DNA of 64,000 bases from Poa pratensis (GCA_947311845.1 CAMZMU010000027.1:32751723-32815722), one strand, 5' to 3'; positions 23,130 through 34,957 are shown, counted from the first letter of the stretch. Numbers and translations are program-made. The notes: generated from the sequence alone by a model not told the origin.

Positions 23130-24718
23130 CTCCGCGGCGCGATTCGATCATGCAATTCGCCGCCGGGGAGAGCCCCTTTTAATCGTGGCGGGGGCGGGCG
23201 GCTGCGGCGCGGTGGGCTCGGCTCGGGAGGAGAAGAGATGCCGTCCGCGTCGAAAAGGGGCGGAGGAGGACGAGCCTGGCTGCGAAGGGGAAAAATTGGT
23301 TCCGGGCCTGGCTGGGGATTTTAATTTAAAAGGAGACGAGAGACAAACAAAAGGTCGGCGTGGAGGGGGTTTGGGAATCGTCGAATCGGAACCGGAATCG
23401 GGTGGAGTAATTTCGTGGCATGTGCACCACGCGGTGGAGAACACTAAGGCCCGGTCCAACTCATCGAGGAGTTGTGGCATTTTGCAGGAACATCCCCGGG
23501 GTTCTGCCGATTCCTGGATTGTCGACGATTACTAGTGTGGGATTGGGGTTTGGACGTCCATCATCCATGGCCGGGAACTGGGAGACAGTGGTAGACTGGT
23601 AGTAGTAGTAGGGCTAGTAGCACGTTGTGTTTCCTTCTCTCGCACGGCAACGATTGCGGTGAGATTTAGGCCTTACTTTTGGCTTTTGTTTTTTTTTAAG
23701 CCACAAAATCAGCTAGATAGGTGCTTCTGATTTTGGATTTTGCGTTATACCATCATGCAATAATATTCAGTCAAAAACTATTTGGTTCCTTTTGTAACTT
23801 TTAATAGCGGACCCGACGGCATTGGTGAAGACTAGTACTCCTAACGTCCTAGCGGACCGCGGAAGCAAGTCCAGAGAGCTTTTCCCATGTTGACACGCGA
23901 CGCGAGCACAACTAAGCGACACCGGCACCTTGCCGTACCCTGCACTGAACAAAAAGATTATCTGCGATTACTCCACGGTTTTTCATGGAGTTAGCGCCGT
24001 GAGCCCATGAGGAATTGCTCCGTCAAAACTAGTCTGTTTTTTCTTCTTGATGGATTGGATAAGAGTACTGTTCATTTTCGATGAAGGCGTTTGTTATTCA
24101 GATTTCACGTTTTTCTTCGCATAGGAAAAAATAAAACGCAGGAAACGCTCGTACACCGTGCTACTATAGTTCCTGGGAAAATCTTTGTCCGGATTGAACT
24201 GGTCGCAGCAAATGCTTTTCCCTTCGGGAAGAGGGATGACTACTCTGGCGGACGCCGACACAAATCCTTCTTTTGGGACCACTAAAGCCGTAAAGAAGAA
24301 GATAATGTCGTCAATCCAGCGCGCAAGCGGCCGAAACTGTTGCTCGATTTCCCGATCAGTTCGAGGTATCAAGGCTTCTTCGCTCGTAGTATAAAAATGG
24401 AGAAAGTCGCGTACGTCAAGCGCGAGCACGCACCGACACACTTTTTTTTGTGGGAAGAAAAACACGAGCGAGCGTTTCGACCTGCTGCACATGGCTGTAC
24501 GGCTGTAGGCTTCTCTCTTCTTTCTTTACAAAATGTTGACGCTGCCGACCTGTACTAGTAGTTGTTGGGTGTTGCTTCGATTGGCCGACGTCCAAAGAGC
24601 GGGAGGGCCGTGTCAGTTTTCCAGGAAAAATCCTCCCCGTTTCAAAGCCTTGCGGAAGCAAAAAAAAAACATAGGGCGTAGCGTCCTCCCTCGATGCGGA
24701 TACAGCAGCTAGCATTTG
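23130..24718. other. Helicase promoter side and spacer, no gene supported
   Basis: 23130-23650 is the GC-rich upstream side of the helicase gene; on the minus strand ATTAAAAGG lies about 50 bp upstream of the start and could serve as a weak TATA element. From 23650 to 24718 the sequence is mixed with no domain. A 132-codon minus-strand frame at 24094-24492 has no recognisable motif. Confidence 0.4.
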
Positions 24719-25216
24719 CTTAGAGCATCTCCACCGGGGCCTTTAAAGGACCCCCAAAGGTTTTTTTGGGGGCCAAACACCAAAAACGCCCACTAACGGC
24801 ACTCTCCAAAGTCTCGCTCCCCGAGCGATTTTGTGTCCGGCATCCTCAATAGGGCCTACAAGTTTGGAAGCCCTCCTGGGTGCCAGACATTGACCGGACA
24901 TGGCCTCCGACAGGTGCGCCCCACCCGTCATAGACATAGGCGGCGAGGGGGTGATGTAAATTGCGCCGTGCAGGAGGTCGTTCCGCCCGCGTTAATGGCG
25001 ACGCGTTTCTGCAGGCGACGAAGCGACGGGACGGCGAGGCGTCTGCGGCACGCCACGCAATTACGCCGGCGCCCAGGCTTTCCCGGCTTCCCAAGCGTCG
25101 GCGTGGCCGAATCGCGTCGCCGCCACATAACTCCGACGCGACGCGTGCTCACCCACCCGCCGCTTCCCGTCCAGCGCCACCGCTTCCCGCCCCTCCGTTT
25201 CCCGCCCATCCCCGCA

Positions 25217-25223
25217 TATATAA
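25217..25223 (+). promoter_or_regulatory. TATA box of the coding-like segment
   Basis: TATATAA lies 66 bp before the ATG at 25289 in otherwise very GC-rich DNA. This is good placement for a plant core promoter. Confidence 0.45.
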
Positions 25224-25288
25224 CACTCTTCCGCCGTGCAGCCTCACCACACCAGCACTCGCCGTAGCCAAGCACCTCGCCAAGCACC

Positions 25289-26080
25289 ATGCCTCGCCGC
25301 CTCCAAACCACATGGTCCACCCTCACCCAGGCAGCGCGCGCGCTCACCCTCTGGGGCAGGAGCAGGCGCCGGAGCAGGCGCTCCAGCCGGTCGTCGACGA
25401 GGAGCCCTTCGATTGGGCGAACGTCGACGACATCGACGTGGAGGAGTAGCTGGAGCAGGAGCCGCCCAGGATCCTTACCCTGGGCAGGAGCCACCTCCGG
25501 AGTAGGAGCCGGCGCAGGAGCAGGAGCCGGCGCCGGAGCAGGAGCTGCCACCGCCGCTGTGGCCCGACCAGGTGGTCGCGGTCAACTCCTTCGACACCTG
25601 GCGCGCCGAGCAGGCGGCCAGCCAGTTCAGGCTCGCTACGAGGCGGTTGGCGACGTCGTCGAGGCTGTCATCCTGAAGGCCTCCCTCGAGACCGCGGAGC
25701 GAGACGTTCGCTGCCGCGCCTTCATGGCCGCCGAGCGCGCGGCGTACGCGGACCTCAACACCATGGCCGCGGGGCGGGAGAATCCGGCCTCGATGGAGGC
25801 CGCCCAGCAGGCGGTTTACGAGGAGCTGAACCGGTCGCGCGAGGCCAGGCAGGCGGCAGCAGCTGCTGCAAGGGATGCCGCGCGCGAGGCGAGGCAGGCA
25901 GCAGCGGAGAGCGATGCCGCAGCTGCAAGGGCTGCCAGGGATGACATGCGCCGGGCGGCGAGCGCGCTCCGGCAGGAGAGGCGTGTCCGCTCGCGCCTAG
26001 CCCAGGAGAGACAGAAGGCCTCCCTGGCAGGACAGGCGCCCCGCTTCGACGACGAGGCAGACCAGGGCGGCGGAGTTTAG
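25289..26080 (+). pseudogene. Alanine/arginine/glutamate-rich coiled-coil-like protein, frame disturbed
   Basis: The ATG at 25289 follows a TATA box. The believable protein moves between frames: acidic peptides (DEEPFDWANVDDIDVEE) are read in one frame at 25400-25449, then WPDQVVAVNSFDTWRAEQ in a second, then RYEAVGDVVEAVILKASLE to the stop at 26080 in a third. The C-terminal 130 residues are Ala/Arg/Glu-rich with heptad-like spacing and should be helical. Two TAG codons stand where GAG would fit. No known domain recognised. It may be a transposon passenger gene or a degenerate host gene. Confidence 0.4.
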
Positions 26081-26124
26081 ATTAGGGTTTAGGTTAGGGC
26101 TTAGGGTTTAGATTAGGGTTTAAA
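26078..26124 (+). repeat. Interstitial telomere-like tract (TTTAGGG-related)
   Basis: Directly after the stop codon, GATTAGGGTTTAGG, TTAGGGCTTAGGG and GATTAGGGTTTAAA give about six degenerate units of the plant telomere repeat. Such tracts arise from break repair or as telo-box clusters. Confidence 0.65.
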
Positions 26125-26279
26125 TCTCAATCGTTTAGTTTAAATTTGAATCGTTTAACTTCGAATCGATTAAATTTCATGTCGCTCGCAATGTTTTTTG
26201 AACGCCCCTGAGGTGTTCGACAATTTGCGCGGGTTTGGGGTGGCCCTTTGGGAGTACCGCTGTGGGTGGCCTCTAAATG

Positions 26280-27780
26280 TTGCCCGGACACCGATTTATC
26301 GGTCGATTGAAGTTTCCACTGAAATCCCGACTTTTTTTCCTGTCAGAGAACAGATGCAGCAGTTCGATAACTTATGAGAAAGAACGGTACAAGTTCAGCG
26401 ACCATACCACGTTTTTTTTAGTGGGAGCGACCATACCACGTAGTAGCTGTATATTCAGCTTGGTGGGCTTTAAGTCTGCCCCAGTCTAGTAACATGGCCC
26501 AGATACATGTCTAAGCCTAAGCCCGGCTCACAGTTTTTTTTTAGATTCTCAAACAAAAACTAGGAGTCCAACTCGTCTGACAATCTGGGGCCCAACACTT
26601 GTCACGGGCAGACGAACAACAGAGGCCGAAGCACCTGAGTGATCTACATAAACTAAAAAAAAATATGAGTGACTTATAGTTCTGGCTTATACGAGGCCTA
26701 TTTATTATTTTCTAGCAAACGTGCACTTAACCATTCACGTTATAAAAAATAAAAAATTGATAGCCATGTACTTAGTATCAAAAAAGTAAGATTCGTCTAA
26801 TTCTTTTGAGAAAACTGAATGTTAGTCAGTTGACATGTAAACAGAATGCAGGCTGTTGTTTTGTCTCTACCACATAGTATTTTGGAAGGAATTTGATTTT
26901 CACCATACTTGGAATGGACCTTGATAAAAGCTATACTTCAGCTTCATATGTATTTAAAGTAATGTCCCAATTTGTTATATTATTAACTAAGAAGTACCCC
27001 CTAACGTTATAAGATATTCTGGTACTTAAAAAAGAAAGTCATTGGAGATACAAGTCAGAACAACACTCTTTTTTGCATGAAAAGTTTGTGGAAACCTTTA
27101 GTTAGGTGCTCTAAAATATTATGAGAATAATACATTCATGTGGGAGGGTAATGTTATATAAATATGCAAATTTGCACGTTCCATCTCATATTCATTCATT
27201 GTTGTGCAAAAGACAATTTTGTGATGAATAGTAACAGATACACTTTGGTACAACTAATCATTGCTTAATCTCATAGCTCGTTTATAATTTCCAGTTTCAA
27301 CTTCAATTTTTACGTCTCCATATAACTCTACATTCCCAATGTACATATTGTTTTTAGAATATTTAGAACTTTTAAACATTGTTTTACTTGGTTTTATCGA
27401 TTTCCACTTATAGTTGATTTTCACCTTTTTCTTTCCACATGTAATCTTTCACACCACATTGTGGAAAAAGTTCCAGGGATACGGGTAAGCTACACTAGCG
27501 CAAATAAAAAACAATTATTGTGTAAACCCGAGGACAGTGTTGCACTAATCATCCTTTCTCGGTGAAGCCAACGTTGGCGTTGCCACTCAACGAGATGTGA
27601 CGATCTCGGTGAAGCAAGTTGGAGCAAGGTACAAGTACAATCCTCCTGATCCAGTCTCTCCCACAAACACCTCCTCTCAGCGGCTCTTCCAAGTGCGGCC
27701 AAAACACAAAATACCAATATTTCTTTTTTCAAAGTCATGGATTGGGGGGAGGGGGCAGGTGCCCCCCACAGTAGTTGTAC
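26280..27780. other. AT-rich intergenic DNA, no gene seen
   Basis: 1.5 kb of AT-rich sequence. No coding motifs and no clear terminal repeats; the longest frames are 60-80 codons without family features. The right end has a G-rich patch (near 27742) just before the solo LTR. Confidence 0.5.
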
Positions 27781-27785
27781 ATAGT

Positions 27786-28965
27786 TGAAAGAACATTTTG
27801 TGATCTCTTAGTTTTGTGTGTTAGTTAACAACACTTTGGATGTTTTAATCTGGTGATAAGTGATGCAAGTTTTATTGTATACAACACATATGCATCAACA
27901 CCAAAAAGAGAAAAGAGGATTCTGGAGAGTTTCAGGCCGGAGTTTCCGGTCCCCAGGACCGGAGTCTCCGGACTCAGGGCATTTCCTCAAAGATGCAGTG
28001 AAGTGGTTCAGCCCTGGTGGGGGCCGGAGTTTCCGGCCCTAGGGGCCAGAGTATCCGCCCCTGGCCAGAGTTTCCGGCCTCAGGGCACCGGAATGTTTGC
28101 CCAAGCGTCCACTGGCTGGGAGTGGTTCAGCGCCTGGTGGGGACCGGAGTATCCGGCCCTAGAAGGTCGGAGTTTCCGCCCAGACCGGAGTATCCGGTCA
28201 CTAGGGCCGGAGACTCCGGTGTGAAGCTGTCTACAACGGCTAGATTTTCTGGGAGGGGTATAAATACCCCTCCACCTACCTCCAGCCAGCTAGCTCGCCC
28301 AGAATTGAAGACACCATTGTTGCAAGCTCAAGAATCACTAGATCTCCCAATCCCTCCACCCAAACTCGTTGATCTTTGGAGGATTGAAGGAGAAGGCCCG
28401 ATCTACATCTTCACCAAGCCGTTCTTCATTTCCCCCGCATTCACTTGAGGGACCATAGTTAGGGTTTCCACTTGGAAAACCTAGCCCCCCGTTGTACTCA
28501 CTTGATTGTCTTTGTGACAGATTGTAGCTGTTTGGGAGCCCCCAATCCATTGTGGGTTGTGCCCCAAATCGTTGTTGTAAAGGCTCCGAACTCCGCCTTG
28601 AAGGTTTCCGATAGTTGAAGTGAACCAATCCGTTGTGGTGCGGTTCACCGGAGAAGAGGGTGAAGCCTTTGTGGCTGTTGAACCATTGTGTTGGTTCACA
28701 CCTCTCCAACGAGACGTACTCCCCTAAAAAGGAGGAACTCGGGAATACATCCGGGTCTCCGCGTGCTTTTACTTCGGTTACCTCTATCCTTGTTTACCGC
28801 CTTTACTTTATATCGTGCTTAGTTGCTACCTTGTCATATAGATAAATTCACCGTAGTTGCATATCTAGAGAACTTACCTTTTGTGTCAAGCCTAATTTGA
28901 AAAAGACTAAAATTTGGAGTAGCACCTATTCAACCCCCCCTCTAGGTGTCATACCGATCCTTTCA
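27786..28965 (+). mobile_element. Solo LTR of a Copia (Sirevirus-like) retrotransposon, 1.18 kb
   Basis: The segment runs TGAAAG...CTTTCA and is flanked by the 5-bp duplication ATAGT (27781-27785 and 28966-28970). It contains a core promoter (TATAAATA at 28259), a cluster of CCGGAGTNTCCGG-type palindromes upstream of it (27933-28220), and ends with CCTATTC and a C run followed by TCTAGGTGTC. This end sequence and the palindromes recall Sirevirus LTRs of maize. There is no internal region, so it arose by LTR-LTR recombination. Confidence 0.82.
28259..28266 (+). promoter_or_regulatory. TATA box inside the solo LTR
   Basis: TATAAATA within GGGTATAAATACCCC, downstream of the palindrome cluster. 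This is the expected transcription start region of the former retrotransposon. Confidence 0.6.
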
Positions 28966-29253
28966 ATAGTCCCGCCGAGGGTTTTCGTGTCTTAAAATGG
29001 AATGATTGTTTGATATCATATTTGTACTTTTCTTTTTTTTAAACGACTCGGCGGGTCAGTAGGCCTTTTAGAAGGCGAACAAACAAAAGTTCTCCGCGGG
29101 CGCATGCGCTATCTTGTTCGCTTTTGTTTTTTGGGTACAATATCAACCTAGGCAAAAGTCTGGACAAGTTAATTTCAACGTACACGACAAAGACAAGTGT
29201 ATTTGGTACAATTGGCTAATTTGGCTGTCCGATAATGACATGAGCAAGAGCCT

Positions 29254-30036
29254 TTTTTTTGTAATGTGCATACTTGAATTCATACTAAAAAGATTACAAC
29301 CAGCAAGCAAGCAAACGCAGAGGAAAGCGAAATACAGAGCGGAACCAGAAGGAAGCACTGCAGCACCAAACCATCTTCAACCTCGATGACACCGAACGCG
29401 GCCGTCCTCCACCGTCGAGGACGAAGCAGGCACCAGCCGTCGGCATCACAAACCCGGAGAACGGGGGAACTCCTTGCCCTGAGGCGTTGTCGAGCCGCAT
29501 CCACCACCATCCCCGCAGAGATGGATCTTCTTCGCACTGAGGACCATCGGCCGGGGGAGGCCCCCGAGTACCCGCCGCTCCAGCTCTGGGGCGAGCGCCC
29601 CAGATCTTCAGCCCGCTCACCACGAACCCCTGCAGCAGCCTCCTCCTCATCCCTCTGCAGACCGCCCAGATCCGCCGCACCCGGATCTGGCCTAGGACGG
29701 AGCGAAGGAAATCCGCCGATTTCCCGGCTCCCGGAAGTCGCGCGCGAGACGACGGAGCTCCATGGAGCGCCACCGCCGGAGGGGAACCACGCCGACAGCA
29801 AAAACCCGACCAGCACCACCGCCACCTCCGGAGCACCACTGGCCGGCCACCACACGAACCCTACCCTATATACACGCCGTGAGACGGGCTTCCCCCACCC
29901 TCCCGCTGCCGGAGCAGCCGACGGAGGGGAGGAACCCACGCCTCACCGGCGGAGAAGGTGGATCGACGGTGAGCTCCCAAAAATCGCCTCTCTCGCACTG
30001 TAGCGATAAGAGGAGAAGGGGGAGCGGCCTTCTAAA
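29254..30036 (-). mobile_element. A-tailed non-LTR retroposon, copy 2 (~0.78 kb, minus strand)
   Basis: A 17-bp target duplication, GACATGAGCAAGAGCCT, flanks the insert at 29237-29253 and 30037-30053. On the minus strand it starts near 30036, contains GCTACAGTGCGAGAGAGGCGA close to its 5' end as in copy 1 (11702-12548), is GC-rich and ends in an A-tract (T run at 29254-29260 on the plus strand). Frames of 180-219 codons on the minus strand have no domain and are not conserved with copy 1. Confidence 0.85.
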
Positions 30037-30364
30037 GACATGAGCAAGAGCCTAACAATGTCACATGGACCCTTGAAACCGTCTCCATGATATGAGCCAA
30101 GTAGAGTCTTAATCAATATTAGATAATTAATGGGTTATTGCTTTTTATGCATATGCAATTGAATTGTAGATTTTTATCATTTAAATTTTAAACAAAGTAG
30201 AGTTTTAGTGTTTTTAATATCAGATGGCTATCTCTTTCGATACATGCGAATTTTCATGCGATGGCTATGTTTTTTATATGAATTTTTGCGTGTATTATGC
30301 TTACATGTACCGTCACAAAAACTTGAAAGCCCATAGCAGCGCACGGGAATTAAACTAGTAAGGA

Positions 30365-30514
30365 CCCTCCGTTTCACAAAATAAGATGTTTTATACTTTT
30401 TTTGTACACACATATGTGTATCAAGACACGTGTTACTATATATGTTCACTTTTTATGATAAGAATTTAGACAACATGTGTAACAACTAAAACATCTTCTA
30501 GCGTGGAACATAGG
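30365..30514. mobile_element. Degenerate Stowaway-like MITE
   Basis: The left end CCCTCCGTTTCACAAAATA continues AGATGTTTTA and is matched at the right by TAAAACATCTT followed by a diverged GGAACATAGGG. The interior is AT-rich, about 150 bp. The right end has lost its canonical form, and 22 bp of it is copied at 30558. Confidence 0.55.
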
Positions 30515-30579
30515 GCTGTATTTATAAGTAGGTCACCCACGTTGCAATAATTTGTGGATCTTCTAGCGTGGAACATAGG
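30493..30579. repeat. 22-bp direct repeat at the truncation point of the Gypsy element
   Basis: A 22-bp word beginning ATCTTCTAGCGTGG is found at 30493-30514 and identically at 30558-30579, where Gypsy sequence starts. The 43 bp between them match neither. This looks like templated filler DNA left by end-joining. Confidence 0.7.
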
Positions 30580-30581
30580 AC

Positions 30582-32351
30582 CGTGAGCATGTTTAACTGT
30601 CTGTAATCAATGCAAAACCGCCACGTCCCATCCTTTTTCTTGACCAATAAAACTGGAGATGCAAAAGAACTGACACTGCGCTGTATGATGCCATTTGCTA
30701 GCATTTCCTTCACTTGTGCTTCTATTTCATTCTTCTGTTGTGGAGAATATCTGTAGGGTCTTGCCTTCACTGGTGCTGCACTAGGTATCAATGGAATATG
30801 GTGATCTGCGGCTCGAGATGGTGGTAAATTGGTTGGTTTGGCAAATATCGGTGCACACTCATCCAACAGTGCTTGAATTTCAGGAGCCAGCTCATCTTGC
30901 TTCATACGAGCTTCATCATCTACCACTGTGACCTGGAATATGTCGCCATCAGGTGTCATCTGTAGTTGAACTATGTGTGAAATGGCTCCTCTTCAATTCA
31001 AGCCTTGCAGTTTGTGTGCTTGAATTGGCCGACACTGCTGCACATTATCCTTCACGCCGTGCAGAGTAATGATCCTGCCTCGATGAGCAAAGCTCATAAC
31101 CTTGCGTTGCCAGTGTACCCACATGGGGCTGCGCTCCTCGAGCCAGTCATGCCCAAGGATCATGTCATAGCATCCCAATGGCAATATCTTCATATCTTGC
31201 GTGAACACATGGCCTTGCACAACCCATTCTAATTGAGGCACCATCTGGTCACACAACATTTTCTCTCCATTTGCCACTACAAACGTCGCCGGTGGCATTT
31301 GCTTGCGCTCACATTGCAGTCTGTGCACTAGGTCAGTGTTCACAAAGAAGAAACACTGCCTGAATCTACCAGAATCAGAAGTTGGTGCTTCCCCACTGTT
31401 CCTTGTAGCCGAAAAGCTCGCTTTCGTTTGCCAGTCACTGCTGAAGGATTTCTCACTAAGTGTAAAGGAGCTGTCAGATCTTCATCATCAGATTCAGAGA
31501 AATCATCTTCTGGTGCTTCAGAGGGATGCTGAATTTGCAACACCTCAAGTAGTTCTTCAATAATGTGCAGGTGAACCTGATCTGGGCATTTGTGGGTTCG
31601 ACTATACTTTTCTCCACAAGTGAAACAGAGACCCTTGCTTTTGCGAAAAGCCTTCAGCGCTTCGAGCTTCTCATCAAACTTATGGGACTCCCCTTCTTAC
31701 TTTCACTTCTCATAGGATCAGCATTTTTAGTCCATTTGCTTCGGCCAGTGTCCTGATAATCATGCCTGGAATAGGCCCTCTTCTTGCTTGGAACCGCTTC
31801 TTCCTCCTGCATCAAAGCGAGCAAATGCACAGTTTCCAGGTCTTGTGGTCGGTGTAACCAAATAGCAGCACGAATATCGTCCCTTAACCCTGCTAGAAAC
31901 TCATCGACAAAGTGACCTTCATCTATATGTTGATTATAGAGGAGCAATTGGTGTCTAAGCCTAGAAAACTTATCCCAATACTCAGATATGGAGCCGGTTT
32001 GGCGCAGCACCCGCATTTGGTGTCTGTAACTCGCCTGCTTGTTCTTCCCAAAATAGCTATGCACCAAACGACACATCTCTCCCCAATCTTCTACCCTACC
32101 AGTAGCTTCCACACCCTGGAACCAGAGGGCAGCATTTCCCTGGAACCCGAGCACAGCATAACGTGTACGCAGACACGGCTGAACCCTGAACACCTCAAAG
32201 TAGGTCTCGCACTGTTGTTGCCACAACATCGGATTCTCACCATCAAACTTAGGGAATTCTATTTTAGGTGCAGGTGCGCGTGGACTCTCCTCACGAAACC
32301 ATCCTGATGAACTCGCGATGATCCTGAACTATTGGGTCTCGACTGAAACAC
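30582..32351 (-). pseudogene. Gypsy gag-protease-RT fragment (left unit)
   Basis: On the minus strand: gag core (NAALWFQGVEATGRVEDWGE and YFGKNKQASYRHQM), a protease active site region (HQLLILVDSGSVSS), the RT entry ([19 protein letters not shown]) and a sudden end at 30579. The frame is broken several times (between 32229, 31543, 31343 and 30959). Not functional; kept as evidence for the tandem structure. Confidence 0.85.
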
Positions 32352-34957
32352 TGAAAGGACACGGATGTCGCCTAGAGGGGGGGTGAATAGGCGATTAAAA
32401 TTCTTTGCGGTTTAGGCTTGAATAAATGCGGAATAAAACTAGCGTTTAATTTATCAAGCACGAAACCTAAACAAGCTAGGTTAACCTATGTGCACCAACA
32501 ACTTATGCTAAACAAGATAAGCAAATATGTGATAGCAAGATATATTACTTCAAGCTCGATGGCTATCACAAAGTAAATAGCGTAAGTAAGAAGCTCGGGT
32601 ATAGAAATACCGAGGCACTTGGAGACGATGATTTATCCCGAAGTTCACTTTCCAATGGAAGCTACGTCTCCGTTGGAGCGGTGCGGAGTCACAAAGAGAT
32701 CCCCGAATAGCCGTCAAATGGCACACCGTAATCTCCTTCGTGCCTCCACCAATGCGGAGTGCCACGAACCACTATGGGACACTTGAGGGTGGTCACCGAA
32801 CCCGTACAAGGATGAGGCACACTCCACAACTTAATTGGAGGCTCTCACCGAATTCCCGCGGCTCCCAAAGCCACAAGAATCACAAGGTTGGGGCGCGACT
32901 CCACAACTTAATTGGAGGCTCCCAACTATCCCGCGAGCCACCAAAACTCCGAGATCAACAAGGACCGTCTAGGGCACTCCAAGTACCCAAGAGGACAAGC
33001 TCTAGGGCACCCCAAGTACCCAAGAGTAACAAGCTTCTCAACTTCGATTTCCACGTATCACCGTGGAGAACTCAAACCGATGCAACCGATGCAAGAAGGC
33101 AAGACCACTAGAAGTGGTCAAATCCTTCACTCCCAAATCCCACCAAAAGCAACTAATGCTTGTGGGGGGAGAAGAGAGGAAGAACAAGGAAGAACTCAAC
33201 AAATGGAACTTCAAGATCACGATCTACTAGGTTCCCCTCACTTAGAGGAGGAATGGATTGGATGAATATGTAGATCTTGATCTCCTCTCAAATTCCCTCA
33301 AAGATATGCAAGAATCATGGGAGGGATTGAGAGGAAGGCAAGCTTTTCCAAAGGTCAACAATGGAGGAGAGAGAGGGGAAAAGCTAGCTCAAGGGGTGAG
33401 CGAACCGTTGGGGAAGAAACCCCCTTAAAAAGGTCCTCTCAAAAATCTGCCCGTTGCAGACGAAAAAGGCCGCAGCGGTAGTACCGGGCTGATCCCGGTA
33501 GTACCGAGCCGCATTGACTCGAGGAAGAACGAAGACCAGTCAGCGCTCCCTGACTCGGCGCGCAACGGTAGTACCGGACCACTTGGCCCGGTAGTACCGC
33601 GCCACTACTGGGGCAACTACCGGGTGAAAACTTCGAGAGGCAGAGAGCCATCCGGAGATGCGGTACTGGGCCCGGTACTGGCCACGGTAGTTCCGCAAGG
33701 GGTCACCCGGTAGTACCGGGCGAGGGTCGGTACTACCGGCCGAAGAAGAAACTGCAGAACCAGAAAAAGAGAACCGAAATAACTTTTGCAAGGAAGCTCC
33801 AAACGAGATGAAACCAACGAGGTTGGAAAGGTAGCGACAAGAGCATTCCTACAAAAAGTGGAAATATTAAGTGTCACAAATATAGAGGAGATACCACACA
33901 TGGGAAGGTGTGGACCCTATCTTGAAGGTGGACCGATAATATTTCCAACCTGAAAACGCAACAATTTTCCATACGAAATCCGTTTTCGGAGAACTTGGGC
34001 TTGTCATGAAGATCACAACAAGCACCAAAACCCACCAAGGAGAAAATCTAAATAAGAACCAAGAAAGATGATGAAGGCAAGTATGCAAAGGTTTGAGCTC
34101 TCTCCAACTGATACGCTAAAGCTCAATCGAGAGCCCCTCTTGATAGTACGGTATCTATCCTATAACCCGGTCTCCCAGCTAGTACCACGAGACCGGTAAA
34201 ATAGAAACCCTATCATACCTTTGCCTTGCGCATTCCACTTGAGCTAGATGACGTCGATCTTGATCTCTTCAAGTGGACCACCTTTCTTGATTGCGCTTCG
34301 CTTGGTGAAGACTCAAACATTGCTCCCCCATACTCCACTATGGGAGAGCCTCTCTTAGGCACATCTTCACATGAACATTATCTCTAAATGGGTGGCAAGC
34401 TTCAAGCCTAGGATTTCTTCGAGATGCTCCTCTTGAACTTGCGCTTCTCAACATTGATGACGATCACCACTTGACGTCATCGATCATGGGCCATATGAAA
34501 TCTTCATTTGATGCAAGCCCATAGAAAGATACCTAACCACACATAGAAATGCTACACACATATCATGGGTTAGTTCACAAAGTTATATGGACAATTGCTT
34601 ACCATACCAAGAGATACATGATCCCACTTGGTACATCTTGTAGCTTTGTGTGTTGATCAATACTTGATCAACCTTGTATCTTTTCTTCTCTTTTCAATAG
34701 TTGATGTCTTGAAGATAACCATGAATGATCACATAATTGTTTTCTTCAAGACATACTTGCAATATTCTCAACTCGATGATCTTGATGCCAAATACTTCAT
34801 TATATCAATATATTCATGGCATCAACCTTGAATCCAACATATGGAGTTCAAGCATGGTCTATGGACAAACACTACAAGTAAAACTCAATGCAACCATTAG
34901 TCCATAGGGATTGTCATTAATTACCAAAACCACACATGGGGGCGCCATGCCCTTTCA
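32352..34957 (-). mobile_element. Solo LTR, 2.6 kb, Sirevirus-like, minus orientation
   Basis: The segment runs TGAAAGG...CCTTTCA and is flanked by AACAC (32347-32351 and 34958-34962). The undamaged site is seen at 47532-47546 in the sister Gypsy copy (CTGAAACACACATG), which proves the insertion. On the minus strand it ends with a C run and CTAGGCGACATC, as in the solo LTR at 27786. It contains five exact CGGTAGTACCG words at 33476, 33496, 33566, 33589 and 33708. No internal coding region and no second LTR, so it is a solo LTR. Confidence 0.85.

Larger units (their letters stand above)
24719..26275 (+). mobile_element. GC-rich repeat block opening with GAGCATCTCC, possible DNA transposon carrying a coding-like segment
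   Basis: The block begins TTAGAGCATCTCCACCGG, the kind of end seen on several grass DNA transposons, and changes to GC-rich coding-like sequence. A second copy of GAGCATCTCC occurs at 63734, so the motif is dispersed. I could not find a matching inverted end near 26275, so borders and class are uncertain. Confidence 0.35.

Noticed and set aside
24094..24492. 132-codon minus-strand frame
   Set aside because: No recognisable domain, low-complexity lysine/phenylalanine stretches, no splice partner found.
24719..26275. Firm assignment to the PIF/Harbinger superfamily
   Set aside because: Only the left GAGCATCTCC end is seen; no transposase, no matching right end and no 3-bp duplication could be shown.
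29280..29939. 219-codon minus-strand frame and overlapping frames
   Set aside because: Inside retroposon copy 2; no motif and not shared with copy 1.
32352..34957. Full-length retrotransposon instead of a solo LTR
   Set aside because: Its first bases do not recur near its end and no pol motif is present, so there is no second LTR or interior.
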